Part shown: positions 7,586 through 17,136 of the stretch, in pieces
Numbering within the stretch: position 1 is the stretch's first letter
How the letters are laid out: each line of letters starts with the position of its first letter
Assembly (NCBI RefSeq): GCF_013377885.1
Contig: NZ_JABKAU010000017.1
Location: 1 to 64,000 of the forward strand
Direction of reading: 5' to 3'
DNA: 64,000 nucleotides
From: Hymenobacter lapidiphilus
Lineage (GTDB): Bacteria > Bacteroidota > Bacteroidia > Cytophagales > Hymenobacteraceae
The notes under the pieces: model-generated
Databases searched by the model: none
Seen by the model: only the letters and a program-made list of their open reading frames with translations
What the model was told of the DNA's origin: nothing
Position numbers and translations under genes: made by a program

Positions 7586-9760
7586 CTAAAGCCTTACCCC
7601 GATGCCGGGGCCGAACAGGAAGAACATCTGGCCCTTGTTTACCAGATAGCCGGCCCCCAGGTACAGCGGAAATGTGAGTTTGGCGTCGGAGCGGGTGGGG
7701 TACACCGAGCCCAGCACCACGAGGCCCAGGTCGCGGGAGGCGTTGGCGTTGGAGCTGAGGTTGAAGGCGTTGAGGGCCACGAAGCCCGCGCCCACCTTGT
7801 AGGGCCGCAGCTTATTTATTTTGTTGGGGTTATAAAAGCTCAGCTGGGCCAGCGTGGCCAGGCTGATGCCGCTGAAGGCCGTGTAGTTGTTGGCTTCGCC
7901 ACCGCCGAGCTGCTTGGTGAGCAAACCGGCCGGGAAACTGATGTCGATATCGAACTTCACGCGCCGCTGTAGTACCAGTTCCAGCCGCTGCGTAAAGCCG
8001 GGTTCCTGGTACTGGGCCTGCGTGTGCTTCACGGTAATAATAATCTTGCTCCAATCGTCGAGGTCGTAGCTTTTGCGGGCGCTCAGCAGGTTGTTGAGGC
8101 TGATGTTGCCCACCTGGCACTGCTTGTCCTGGTAGAACGGCGCGCGCACCGATTTGCCGTCGGGGCAGATGACCACATTATCAATAGTGCGCATCTCAAT
8201 CAGGTCGCCCTTGGCGTTCTGGGTCCTGATTTCAAACGTCAGGTACTGCTTGCCATACAGCTGCTCGGGCGAGTCGATGGCCCCGGTATTGAAGCTGAAC
8301 ACCACGTCGCGGATGGTACGGTCGTAGAGGATAGGGCCGTTGAGGCGCGTAACGGGCCGAACGGCCTCCCCGAAGGTAACGCCCACAAAATCGAGCGGGT
8401 GGGGCTTCTGGAACTCACGCACCGCCAGCGCAAAACCGGTGTTCTGGCCGGCGTTATCAATGGCAATGCGCTTCTTGTCGATGCCCACCGGTACCTGCAC
8501 CCGGTACACCACTGCCGCATCCGAGCGCACGCTGGAGTCGGAGGGCACTACGCGCACGTCTTCAAAATGAAAGCGGCCCCGCAGCAGGGCCACGCCTTCG
8601 AGGCGCACGTCCACGGTTTCGCCGGGGTTCACGGTGTTGGTGCTGGTCCAGTCGCCGCCGCGGTGGCGCACGCTCAGGCCCGTAACAGCCGTGGGGGGCG
8701 AAATATTGAAGTTGGTGATGTACTTGGCCTGGTCGTTTTCCTTGATGTAGAGGTAGCTGTCGGCCTGGCGGTGGGTGTTGTACACGCGCAACCAGCACAG
8801 CACCCGGTCGTTGGTCAAGTACTGGCGCGTAAACAGCTCGGCAATCAGCGTGCCGCCGGCCTCCTCCTGATCTTCGATGCGGTAGGTACGCTTAAGGTTG
8901 AAGCTGCGGCCGTTATCCAGAATCAGCTCCACGCCCTTGCGGCGCGACTCTTCATCGAGCGTAATCTCCTTTTTATCGACGCTCAGAAAGCGCAGGCGCG
9001 AGCTTTTTACGGTGAACTCCTGGCGCAGCGGGGGCAGGGCGTAGGTAACGCGGCGGTTACGGTCGGTGAGGAAGGGCTGCTCGGTTTGGGGCTGCAGCGT
9101 GAGCACCCGGCTGCCGGTGTTGTTGGGTAGCACGTGCAAGCGCAGGATGCCTTTCTCGCGGTCGAGGCGGTAGTCGATGTCTTGGCCACGGGTCCATTCG
9201 GGGCTCAGGCGAATGTTTTTGGAGTTGTTGCTGGTCAGCTCGAACACCTTTTCCTCACCCACAAACAGCTCCGTATCGGCGGGCCGCAGCTCCAGGGTGG
9301 TACTCGTTACGGGCAGCAGCTTCACTACCTGGGTGCGCGGGGCAAAGCCACCCGCCACGGCCGGCTGCTGAAATGTGAGGCTCAGGAAGCGGGCGTCGCC
9401 GAGACTGCGGAAGCGCAGCTTGGCCCGGTAATACTGCCCGCCGTCTACGGGTGTCAGCGAGTCGAGCAGCGTGAAATCGGCCGAGCGTTGCAGCTGCAAG
9501 GGGCCGGCGGCCGGGTCGGTGGGGGCCACCCGCAGCTCGGCCGCGTCGTCGCCGGGGCGGTAGCTGAAGTAGAGGTGGGGCTCCTCCTGCACTGTAGCCA
9601 TATTGCGGCTCAGGTAGAAGGTGGTAGTATCGAGGCGCAGGCTCAGCTCGCGTAGCAGTGGGGCAGGGGCCTGCTGGGCGCGGGCGTTCAGGCACAGGCC
9701 AAGCACTAACAGCAGGGCGGGCAGCAGCTGGCCCGCCCGGAATCCGGACAAATAAAACAC
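7586..9760 (-). CDS. Large exported beta-rich protein of unknown function
   Basis: I do not recognise this protein. With the GTG start chosen it has about 724 residues and a clean signal peptide (hydrophobic LLPALLLVLGLCL, then ARAQQ). A TTG start 78 bases upstream would add 26 residues ahead of the signal. The middle is a succession of beta-strand-rich segments with alternating polar residues. The last ~130 residues (FDIDISFPAGLL onward, closing on FFLFGPGIGVRL) look like amphipathic strands ending in a hydrophobic residue, as in outer-membrane barrels. A surface or outer-membrane location is inferred. It is preceded by a tRNA gene and its terminator. Confidence 0.75.
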   Translation of the reverse strand: MFYLSGFRAGQLLPALLLVLGLCLNARAQQAPAPLLRELSLRLDTTTFYLSRNMATVQEEPHLYFSYRPGDDAAELRVAPTDPAAGPLQLQRSADFTLLDSLTPVDGGQYYRAKLRFRSLGDARFLSLTFQQPAVAGGFAPRTQVVKLLPVTSTTLELRPADTELFVGEEKVFELTSNNSKNIRLSPEWTRGQDIDYRLDREKGILRLHVLPNNTGSRVLTLQPQTEQPFLTDRNRRVTYALPPLRQEFTVKSSRLRFLSVDKKEITLDEESRRKGVELILDNGRSFNLKRTYRIEDQEEAGGTLIAELFTRQYLTNDRVLCWLRVYNTHRQADSYLYIKENDQAKYITNFNISPPTAVTGLSVRHRGGDWTSTNTVNPGETVDVRLEGVALLRGRFHFEDVRVVPSDSSVRSDAAVVYRVQVPVGIDKKRIAIDNAGQNTGFALAVREFQKPHPLDFVGVTFGEAVRPVTRLNGPILYDRTIRDVVFSFNTGAIDSPEQLYGKQYLTFEIRTQNAKGDLIEMRTIDNVVICPDGKSVRAPFYQDKQCQVGNISLNNLLSARKSYDLDDWSKIIITVKHTQAQYQEPGFTQRLELVLQRRVKFDIDISFPAGLLTKQLGGGEANNYTAFSGISLATLAQLSFYNPNKINKLRPYKVGAGFVALNAFNLSSNANASRDLGLVVLGSVYPTRSDAKLTFPLYLGAGYLVNKGQMFFLFGPGIGVRL

Positions 9761-9885
9761 GGCAACAAGAGTAAAAACGGCTCCCGACCCACCGGTAGCC
9801 CGTGCAAAGGTAGGCGGCTGCGCCAAGCCGTTGCACAACAGGGCTCCTTTTCAACAGAAATCCCGTACCACAGGGCCGGAAAAGC

Positions 9886-9921
9886 AAAAAGGCTTTCCGC
9901 GTAGTGCGAAAAGCCTTTTTT
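9886..9921 (-). terminator. Terminator of first tRNA-Glu
   Basis: On the minus strand AAAAAGGCTTTTCGC pairs with GCGGAAAGCCTTTTT around a short loop and ends in a T run. It lies two bases past the 3' end of the tRNA. Confidence 0.8.
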
Positions 9922-9922
9922 G

Positions 9923-9994
9923 TAGTCCGTAGGGGAATCGAACCCCTGTTGGTAGAATGAAAATCTACTGTCCTAACCCCTAGACGAACGGACC
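9923..9994 (-). tRNA. tRNA-Glu (anticodon TTC), copy 1
   Basis: A 72-nt cloverleaf is visible. The acceptor arm GGTCCGT pairs with ACGGACT, with G-U as the first pair. The anticodon stem GTAGA/TCTAC encloses TTTTCAT, giving anticodon TTC. The T arm AGGGG-TTCGATT-CCCCT is standard. No CCA is encoded. The sequence is identical to the second copy near 15.6 kb, and both carry the same promoter architecture upstream. Confidence 0.95.
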
Positions 9995-10031
9995 GGTTAG
10001 AAAACGAAAGCGTTTTTCCGTTTTGGTGGTG

Positions 10032-10061
10032 CAAAGATACAGGCCAAATAATGCGGGGCAA
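10032..10061 (-). promoter_or_regulatory. Bacteroidetes-type promoter of tRNA-Glu copy 1
   Basis: On the minus strand TTG is followed by exactly 19 bases and then TATCTTTG, matching the Bacteroidetes sigma consensus (TTTG-N19-TAnnTTTG). It lies 37 bases upstream of the mature tRNA 5' end. Confidence 0.8.
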
Positions 10062-10261
10062 GGGCAAGGCGTAAAAAAACCAGTAAAAGCCGATAAGTGA
10101 TACAGAATCAGCGGAATTGTTTTGTCCGAACCAGCCCCGACAGCGCCCATCCGGGCAGGTGGGCGGAACTCGCACCGGCCCGAAACGGTACAAGTAGGGG
10201 GAAAGGCCACTTGGCCGGTGGGACATTACACCCTTTACCCCGACCTTTTTTGCACCTACTT

Positions 10262-12046
10262 ATGATGAAACACACCTATGATATGGGCCTGATTGGCAAC
10301 TGCGCCTTTCTGGGCCTGATTGGCACCGACACGGCCGTGCGCTGGCTCTGCTGGCCCCGCTTCGACAGTAGTTTCGTATTCGGCTCGCTGCTCGATGAGC
10401 AGAAGGGCGGCGAGTACAGCATCCGGCCCGTAACCGAGGGCGGCTTCGAGAGCCGGCAGTACTATGCGGCCAACACCAACGTGCTCGTAACCGAAATAAC
10501 CACCGACGAGGGCCGCTACCGGGTTACCGACTTCGCTCCACGCTTCTCGCAGTACGAGCGTTATTATAAGCCGCTGATGTTTATCCGGAAGGTGGAGCCG
10601 CTGGAGGGCACGCCCCGCGTGCGGGTAACCTGCCGGCCAGTGGCCGAGTACGGCGAGCAGCAGCTCAGCCGCCGCCGCAGCTCCAACCACATTGCGTTTC
10701 TGGGCATGGAGGAGGAAATCCGCCTCACTACCAACCTGCCCCTGACTTACGTGCTCGACGAGGAAGCTTTCGGCCTCAACGAAACCAAATATCTGGTGCT
10801 CACCTACGGCGCGCCGCTCGAAGCCCCATTGGAAAGCACCTGTGAAACCTTTCTGCAGAACACGCTCGGCTACTGGCGGCAATGGGTGAAGAGCACCAGC
10901 ATCAGCAACTTCCACCAGCCGGCCGTTATCCGCTCGGCGCTGGCCCTCAAAATGCACCAGTACGAGGACACCGGAGCTATTATTGCGGCCAGCACCACCA
11001 GCCTGCCCGAGGCCCCCGGCAGCACCCGTAACTGGGACTACCGCTACTGCTGGATGCGCGACACGTTCTACACGCTCACGGCCTTCAACAACATCGGCCA
11101 CTTCGAGGAGCTGGAGCGCTACTTCCATTACATCGCCAACATTTCGAGCAGCATTACGGGTAAATACCAGCCGCTGTACGGCATCAGCGGCGCTTCGCAG
11201 CTCACAGAGCAGGAGCTGCCGCTGGCCGGTTACTTAGGCAACCAGCCCGTGCGCATCGGCAACGACGCTTACACCCACATCCAGAACGACGTGTATGGGC
11301 AGGTGCTGGTGGCTCTGCTGCCGCTGTACGTGGATGCGCGCTTCGTGAACCCCGAGCACCGCAACCCCGAAAAGCTGGTGTACGAGGCCCTGCATCAGAT
11401 TGAAGCTACCATGGACCAGCCCGACGCCGGCCTGTGGGAGTTCCGCAATCTGGCCCAGCGCCACTGCTACACCTACCTGTTCCATTGGGCCGGCAGCCAC
11501 GCCGCCTGCCACGTAGCCCGCTCGCTGGGCGATACTGAGATGGAGGCGCTGGCCTCCCGCCTCATGCAGGCCGCCGCCGACCGTATCGAGCAGTGTTTCA
11601 GCGAAGAGCAGCAAGCCTACACCAATGCCATCGGCTCGCCCCACCTCGACGCCAGCACCATTCAGCTGATCATGATGGGCTACCTCGACCCGGCCTCCGA
11701 GCGGGCCGCCCGCCACCTCGAAGCCCTGGAGCGCGCCTTGAAAACGCCCGAAGGCCTGTTCTACCGCTACCGCCACCCCGACGATTTCGGCACACCCGAA
11801 ACCACCTTCCTCATCTGTTCCTTCTGGTACGTGGAGGCGCTGGCCTGCGTGGGCCGGGTAGATGAAGCTATTACCGAGTTCGAGCACCTGCTCACCTACA
11901 CCAACCATCTGGGCCTGCTCTCGGAAGATGTGGACGCCAAAACCGGTTCGCAGTGGGGCAACTTTCCCCAGGCCTACAGCCACGTGGGCCTCGTCAACGC
12001 CGCCTTCCGCATCGCCAAAAAGCTGGATAGCCCAAGTTTCCTGTAG
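10262..12046 (+). CDS. GH15 family glycoside hydrolase (glucoamylase/trehalase type)
   Basis: About 594 residues with no signal peptide, so probably cytosolic. The N-terminal GTDTAVRWLCWPRFDSS is the typical start of the bacterial GH15 beta-sandwich. The (alpha/alpha)6 barrel has NWDYRYCWMRDTFYT at about residue 258 and the C-terminal motif EDVDAKTGSQWGNFPQAYSH. GH15 enzymes invert alpha-glucosidic bonds, and some bacterial ones are trehalases. The gene faces the trehalose synthase/phosphatase fusion tail to tail, so trehalose hydrolysis is a reasonable but unproven role. The start was placed at tandem ATGs because the upstream frame is unlike the family. The stop codon lies inside a long hairpin. 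Confidence 0.9.
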   Translation: MMKHTYDMGLIGNCAFLGLIGTDTAVRWLCWPRFDSSFVFGSLLDEQKGGEYSIRPVTEGGFESRQYYAANTNVLVTEITTDEGRYRVTDFAPRFSQYERYYKPLMFIRKVEPLEGTPRVRVTCRPVAEYGEQQLSRRRSSNHIAFLGMEEEIRLTTNLPLTYVLDEEAFGLNETKYLVLTYGAPLEAPLESTCETFLQNTLGYWRQWVKSTSISNFHQPAVIRSALALKMHQYEDTGAIIAASTTSLPEAPGSTRNWDYRYCWMRDTFYTLTAFNNIGHFEELERYFHYIANISSSITGKYQPLYGISGASQLTEQELPLAGYLGNQPVRIGNDAYTHIQNDVYGQVLVALLPLYVDARFVNPEHRNPEKLVYEALHQIEATMDQPDAGLWEFRNLAQRHCYTYLFHWAGSHAACHVARSLGDTEMEALASRLMQAAADRIEQCFSEEQQAYTNAIGSPHLDASTIQLIMMGYLDPASERAARHLEALERALKTPEGLFYRYRHPDDFGTPETTFLICSFWYVEALACVGRVDEAITEFEHLLTYTNHLGLLSEDVDAKTGSQWGNFPQAYSHVGLVNAAFRIAKKLDSPSFL

Positions 12047-12126
12047 AACCCAGAACTGAGAAAAAAAGGTGTCATTCTGAGCTCCGCTCAGAATGACACC
12101 TTTTTTTCTCAGTTCTGGGTTCTACA
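12042..12126. terminator. Long perfect hairpin between convergent GH15 and otsAB (family C core)
   Basis: An almost perfect inverted repeat with arms of about 41 bases. The core GGTGTCATTCTGAGC / GCTCAGAATGACACC is a family C hairpin. The outer arms carry three 7-base units of form AGAANNN (AGAACCC, AGAACTG, AGAAAAA) on the left, mirrored on the right. The TAG stop of GH15 is inside the left arm and the otsAB stop begins three bases beyond the right arm. T runs on both strands make it a good bidirectional terminator. Confidence 0.85.
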
Positions 12127-12128
12127 CC

Positions 12129-14306
12129 CTACATCAACATCTCCCGCAGCAGCTGGCGCACTTCGGTAGGCGAGTCTACGTGGTAGCGGGCCAGCGAGCG
12201 TGGGGCGGGGCCGACCTTGATGGTGTAGGCCTCGGGCGGCATCACGCGGAACGTGTCCTCGTCGGTGCGGTCGTCGCCGATGGCCAGCACGAAATCGGCG
12301 GGGTAGGTGGCCATCCAGCGGGCGGCGGCGGTGCCTTTGTTAATACCGGCCGTCTTGATTTCAATCACCTTGTTGCCTTCCATTACCTGTAAATCGGCAT
12401 TGGCGGTGATAAAGGTGAGGTGGTTCATCAGCTCACGGGCCCGCATGTCGCCCAGCTCGGCATCGGCCCGGCGGAAATGCCAGACCAGTGAAAAGTCTTT
12501 TTCCTCGACGAACGAGCCGGCCGTGCGGGCCACGTACAGGTCGAGGATGGTGCGGATTTCGTCCTTCCAGTCGTTGTTGAGGGCCTGAAACAGCTGCCAG
12601 TCTTCGCCCACCGGCCGCAGCCACACACCGTGCTCACAAATAAAATCGACCGGTAGATGGCCCAGCCAGCCCTCCAGCGTGGCCCGGTCGCGGCCGCTGA
12701 TGATGACAACGCGGTTTTGCGGAATTTCGGTGAGGGCGCGCAGCAACAGGCGCAGCTCCTCGTCGGGGCCCGCCTGCTGCGGGTCGTTATGGAAGGGGCT
12801 GAGCGTGCCGTCGTAGTCGAGCAGCAGCAGGCGGGCGGGGGCGGCGTGGTAGTCGCGCAGTAGTTGGGCAGTCAGGTCGGGGGAGAGCATGTCGGTATCG
12901 AGGGAAAGTTGCTGTTGTTTGGCGTAAGCCAGCCGGCTCATAAACAGGTTGGTCCAGGCAAATACGTCGTACTGGCGCACCAGCCGGCGCATGGCCCGCA
13001 TGCGGCGCGCCTGCTCGTCGGCGGGCATCACCAGGGCCTCGTGCAGGGCGGCGGTCAGCTGGTCGAGGTCGGTGGGGTTGATGATGAGCGCGTCGGACAG
13101 CTCGCGGGCCGCGCCGGCCCGCTCGCTCAGAATCAGTACCCCGTGGTCGTTGGCCTTGGTGGCCACGAATTCCTTGGCTACCAGGTTCATGCCGTCACGC
13201 ATGGGCGTTACCAGCCCCACTTCGGCCAGGCGGTAGAGCGAGGCCAGCTCATCGAGCGGGAACGAGCGGTAGAAGTAGTGGATGGGCGTCCAGCGCATGG
13301 TGCGGTAGGCGGCGTTGATGCGGCCCACCAGCTCGTCGATTTCCTCCTTCAGGGCCGCGTACTGGGCCACTTGGTCGCGCGAGGGCACCACCACCATAAT
13401 CAGGCTTACCTGCCCGCGCCATTCGGGGTGGCGCACCAGCAACTGCTCGAAGGCTCGGAGCCGCTCGGCAATGCCCTTGGAGTAGTCGAGCCGGTCGATA
13501 GACAGAATCACCCGCATGTCGCCCAGCACCTGCCGGTAGCTGGCCTCGTGCTGCCGGGCCGATTCGGACGCGGCGGCCCCGGCGTATCGGTCGTAGTCGA
13601 TGCCCATCGGAAAGGTATCGACCAGTACCGTGCGCTGCCCGACTTCAAGGCGACCATTATGGGCCGTAAAGCCCAGCAGGTGCGACACGGAGCTGAGGAA
13701 GTGGCGCATAAACCCGAAGGTGTGGAAGCCAATTAAATCGGCACCGAGCACGCCGGCCACCAGCTCGCGGGCCCAGGGCAGCACCCGGATCAGCTCGTAA
13801 GAGGGAAACGGAATGTGCAGAAAGAAGCCGATGGTGGCCCGGGGCCGGGCGGCCCGCAGCATGGCCGGCAGCAGCAGCAACTGGTAGTCGTGTACCCAAA
13901 TGGTGTCGTCGGGGCCGGCCATGGCCAGCACGGCCTGGCAGAATTTCTCGTTCACGGCCACATAGGCAGCCCAGTGGGCGGGCTCGTAGGTGGCGTACTG
14001 CGGGAAGTAGTGAAAGGTAGGCCAGAGCGTGGAGTTGCTGAAGCCCTCGTAATAGTCGCGGATTTCGTCTTCGGTCAGAAACACGGGCTCCATGCTGTCC
14101 TGGCGCAGTTGCTCACGCACGTAGCCCTCCTCGGTGGCATCTTCCACAAACAGGCCCGGCCAGCCCACCCACACGTTGCCGGCCTGCTGGTAAATTGAAC
14201 CGAGGCCCGTTGCCAGGCCGCCTTCGCTGGCCTGAAACGTGAGCGAATCATCGGTGCGAAGTACTTTGGTGGGCAGGCGGTTGGAAACGATAATAGTGCG
14301 GGACAT
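12129..14306 (-). CDS. otsAB: Bifunctional trehalose-6-phosphate synthase/phosphatase
   Basis: A 725-residue fusion. Residues 1 to ~475 are a GT20 trehalose-6-phosphate synthase (OtsA), opening with RTIIVSNRLPTK and containing VWVHDYQLLLLPAML and DRLDYSKGIAERL. From about residue 495 follows a HAD-type phosphatase (OtsB) with LLLLDYDGTLSPFH and a later GDDRTDEDTF. It makes trehalose from UDP-glucose and glucose-6-phosphate in the cytosol for osmotic or desiccation tolerance. The start was placed at MSRTIIVSNR, as in the family; an upstream in-frame start would add 14 unrelated residues. The convergent neighbour may break trehalose down. Confidence 0.96.
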   Translation of the reverse strand: MSRTIIVSNRLPTKVLRTDDSLTFQASEGGLATGLGSIYQQAGNVWVGWPGLFVEDATEEGYVREQLRQDSMEPVFLTEDEIRDYYEGFSNSTLWPTFHYFPQYATYEPAHWAAYVAVNEKFCQAVLAMAGPDDTIWVHDYQLLLLPAMLRAARPRATIGFFLHIPFPSYELIRVLPWARELVAGVLGADLIGFHTFGFMRHFLSSVSHLLGFTAHNGRLEVGQRTVLVDTFPMGIDYDRYAGAAASESARQHEASYRQVLGDMRVILSIDRLDYSKGIAERLRAFEQLLVRHPEWRGQVSLIMVVVPSRDQVAQYAALKEEIDELVGRINAAYRTMRWTPIHYFYRSFPLDELASLYRLAEVGLVTPMRDGMNLVAKEFVATKANDHGVLILSERAGAARELSDALIINPTDLDQLTAALHEALVMPADEQARRMRAMRRLVRQYDVFAWTNLFMSRLAYAKQQQLSLDTDMLSPDLTAQLLRDYHAAPARLLLLDYDGTLSPFHNDPQQAGPDEELRLLLRALTEIPQNRVVIISGRDRATLEGWLGHLPVDFICEHGVWLRPVGEDWQLFQALNNDWKDEIRTILDLYVARTAGSFVEEKDFSLVWHFRRADAELGDMRARELMNHLTFITANADLQVMEGNKVIEIKTAGINKGTAAARWMATYPADFVLAIGDDRTDEDTFRVMPPEAYTIKVGPAPRSLARYHVDSPTEVRQLLREMLM

Positions 14307-14363
14307 CGGGCGGCGGTAAAGTAGTCGAATCCTTATGTTACGACACAAACCGGCGGGAGGTCA

Positions 14364-14765
14364 TCAATTATCTTGCTTGTAGCCGCTACCTGGCCCGGCC
14401 AAAACGCTTGGTTCGGTACGGCCAACCATACCTAAGTGCGTGTGCCGGAAGCCGGTGGCGTATTTGAGGCCGTAGCCCAGCAGCCGGTCAAAGGCGGAGT
14501 GGAAAAGTAGCACCGTACCGGCCAGCAGCAGCAGAGGCTGGCCCAGCGCCCAGCCGGCCGTGCCCACTACCAGGGCCAGGGCTTTGTGATGGAGCAGATT
14601 GTAGGTAAAGGCCCCCAGGCGTGGGCCGGCCAGGTAGCCCACCATGCCCAAATCGGGCAGCAGGAACAGGGCTGGCAGCTGCCACCAGGGGTAGGGGAGG
14701 TGGGCGAAAACCAGGGTGGCCACCAGCAGTTCGGCCAGTTCTTCGAGTTTGAGCAGCGTTTTCAT
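14364..14765 (-). CDS. DUF4260 family membrane protein
   Basis: About 133 residues with several hydrophobic segments and the DUF4260 pattern: LKLEELAELLVATLVFA at the start, LLPDLGMVGYLAGPRLG in the middle, YNLLHHK and FDRLLGYGLKY near the end. The function of the family is unknown; an inner-membrane location is inferred. It lies between the Crp-like regulator and otsAB on the same strand, with about 70 bases before the regulator's stop codon, so cotranscription with the regulator is possible. Confidence 0.8.
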   Translation of the reverse strand: MKTLLKLEELAELLVATLVFAHLPYPWWQLPALFLLPDLGMVGYLAGPRLGAFTYNLLHHKALALVVGTAGWALGQPLLLLAGTVLLFHSAFDRLLGYGLKYATGFRHTHLGMVGRTEPSVLAGPGSGYKQDN

Positions 14766-14837
14766 GGAGCGGCTAACCGGGGGTGAAACAACACCCCAAA
14801 GGTCCGGCCCGCACGGTACCTGAATCGTTAACAAACG

Positions 14838-15431
14838 CTAAGAAATACTGCCGTCGTGGCCCTGCACCCGCGCCCGGATGCGGCTCAGCGACACCGGCGT
14901 AACGCCCAGGTACGAGGCAATATAGTGCTGCGGAATACGCTCCAGAATTTTGGTTTTGTGGCTGGCCAGCAGGGCTTGGTAGCGCTGCTCGGGGCTCAGC
15001 AGCAGCAACTCGGCCAGGCGGGCATCGGTACCCAACAGGTGGTATTCAGCCAGCCGCCGCCCAAACCGCTCGTACACCGGAAATTCGTCGTAAAGCCCGC
15101 GCAGCACGGCGTACGGAAATATCAGCAGCTCGGTCGGGCCCAGGGCTTCGATGCCAAACGCGCTGGGCTGGCCGGTCAGGCAGCTGTGGTAGTCGCCCAG
15201 TAAATGATTTTCAAAGAAGAAGTAAGTGGTGCGCTCCTCGCCACTGGGGCGGGTATAAAACAGCCGGCAGCTACCAACCAGCACCAGGGCCAACTCCGCT
15301 GAGGGCGCGCCCTGCCTCACAAAAAGCTCCTTGCGCCGCAGCTGGCGCGGCCGCAGGGCGGCGGCCAGCGGGGCCCACTCGGCGTCGGTGAGAGGCACAA
15401 AACGGTGGATGTAGGCGCGCAGCGGGTGCAT
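14838..15431 (-). CDS. Crp/Fnr family transcriptional regulator
   Basis: About 197 residues. The N-terminal half is a cyclic-nucleotide-binding-like beta barrel (LRRKELFVRQGAPSAELALV, then GSCRLFYTRPSGEERTTYF). The C-terminal region has a winged helix with IPQHYIASYLGVTPVSLSRI as recognition segment, the pattern common in Bacteroidetes Crp-like proteins. The canonical E. coli cAMP-contact pattern is not conserved, so the ligand is unknown. It is preceded by the second tRNA-Glu and a perfect palindromic terminator, so it needs its own promoter. Confidence 0.9.
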   Translation of the reverse strand: MHPLRAYIHRFVPLTDAEWAPLAAALRPRQLRRKELFVRQGAPSAELALVLVGSCRLFYTRPSGEERTTYFFFENHLLGDYHSCLTGQPSAFGIEALGPTELLIFPYAVLRGLYDEFPVYERFGRRLAEYHLLGTDARLAELLLLSPEQRYQALLASHKTKILERIPQHYIASYLGVTPVSLSRIRARVQGHDGSIS

Positions 15432-15463
15432 CGGGGCAAGGTACGCGGCCAGACCGAAAAAGC

Positions 15464-15499
15464 GAAAACCCGCTCCGTACTAGTACGGAGCGGGTTTTC
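15464..15499. terminator. Perfect 36-bp palindrome, terminator after second tRNA-Glu
   Basis: GAAAACCCGCTCCGTACT is followed by its exact reverse complement, centred on CTAG. It lies between the tRNA and the Crp-like gene on the same strand. On the minus strand a short A/T tail supports a terminator role. It differs in sequence from the terminator of the first tRNA-Glu. Confidence 0.7.
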
Positions 15500-15528
15500 A
15501 AGCGGTGGCCAAAACGAAGGCGGCGGAG

Positions 15529-15600
15529 TAGTCCGTAGGGGAATCGAACCCCTGTTGGTAGAATGAAAATCTACTGTCCTAACCCCTAGACGAACGGACC
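15529..15600 (-). tRNA. tRNA-Glu (anticodon TTC), copy 2
   Basis: Identical over all 72 bases to the copy near 9.95 kb: acceptor GGTCCGT/ACGGACT, anticodon loop TTTTCAT, T loop TTCGATT. Flanks diverge immediately outside the gene except for the promoter motifs, which suggests a duplication that kept gene and promoter spacing while the terminators differ. Confidence 0.95.
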
Positions 15601-15632
15601 AGATAAGCAGGCCGCGGTGCGTTTTGGTGCTG

Positions 15633-15662
15633 CAAAGATAGATAGCCAATTGAGCGGCGCAA
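15633..15662 (-). promoter_or_regulatory. Bacteroidetes-type promoter of tRNA-Glu copy 2
   Basis: Minus-strand TTG, 19 bases, then TATCTTTG: the same motif, spacing and distance to the tRNA (about 33 bases) as at copy 1, with a different spacer sequence. Confidence 0.8.
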
Positions 15663-15754
15663 GGGGTAGGTTTGAAAAAAAGCGGCTCACCGACCTGAAT
15701 AGACTGATTTTCAACCCGAAAAATTTGTTGTTGAGCGGCGGCTGGGCGTATTAG

Positions 15755-16894
<1,140 letters not shown>

Positions 16895-16903
16895 GTTTTT
16901 CTG

Positions 16904-16938
16904 AGCTGTTAGCTGAGAGCTTTTAGCTGTTAGCCTGA
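16904..16938. repeat. Degenerate tandem heptamers AGCTNNN, left of C-3
   Basis: Five consecutive 7-base units: AGCTGTT, AGCTGAG, AGCTTTT, AGCTGTT, AGCCTGA. They begin 10 bases after the gap stop codon and precede the family C element. A matching array lies on its other side, forming an inverted pair (GAGCTGTTAGCTGAGAGCTT against its complement near 17108). Confidence 0.75.
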
Positions 16939-16960
16939 CGTGCTGGATGAACCATACGTA

Positions 16961-17062
16961 GAACGTCATTCAGCGCGAAGCGAAGAATCTCGCGGACTAT
17001 CATTGGAATAAGTTTCCAAGTGACGGCCTGCGAGATTCTTCGCTTCGCGCTGCATGACGTTC
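16961..17062. repeat. Family C palindromic element C-3
   Basis: The arms begin GAACGTCATTCAGCGCGAAG / CTTCGCGCTGCATGACGTTC, then GAAGAATCTCGC / GCGAGATTCTTC. It sits between gap and the lipid kinase gene, with 7-base tandem units on both sides. Confidence 0.85.
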
Positions 17063-17072
17063 TTTTGTTGTC

Positions 17073-17129
17073 AGCTTTCGGCTCTCCAACGAAAAGCTGA
17101 CAGCTACAAGCTCTCAGCTAACAGCTCCA
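17073..17129. repeat. Degenerate tandem heptamers AGCTNNN, right of C-3
   Basis: Five in-register units (AGCTGAC, AGCTACA, AGCTCTC, AGCTAAC, AGCTCCA) at 17095-17129, preceded by two looser ones. The array ends eight bases before the ATG of the lipid kinase, so it forms the leader of that mRNA. Confidence 0.75.
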
Positions 17130-17136
17130 AATAAAA

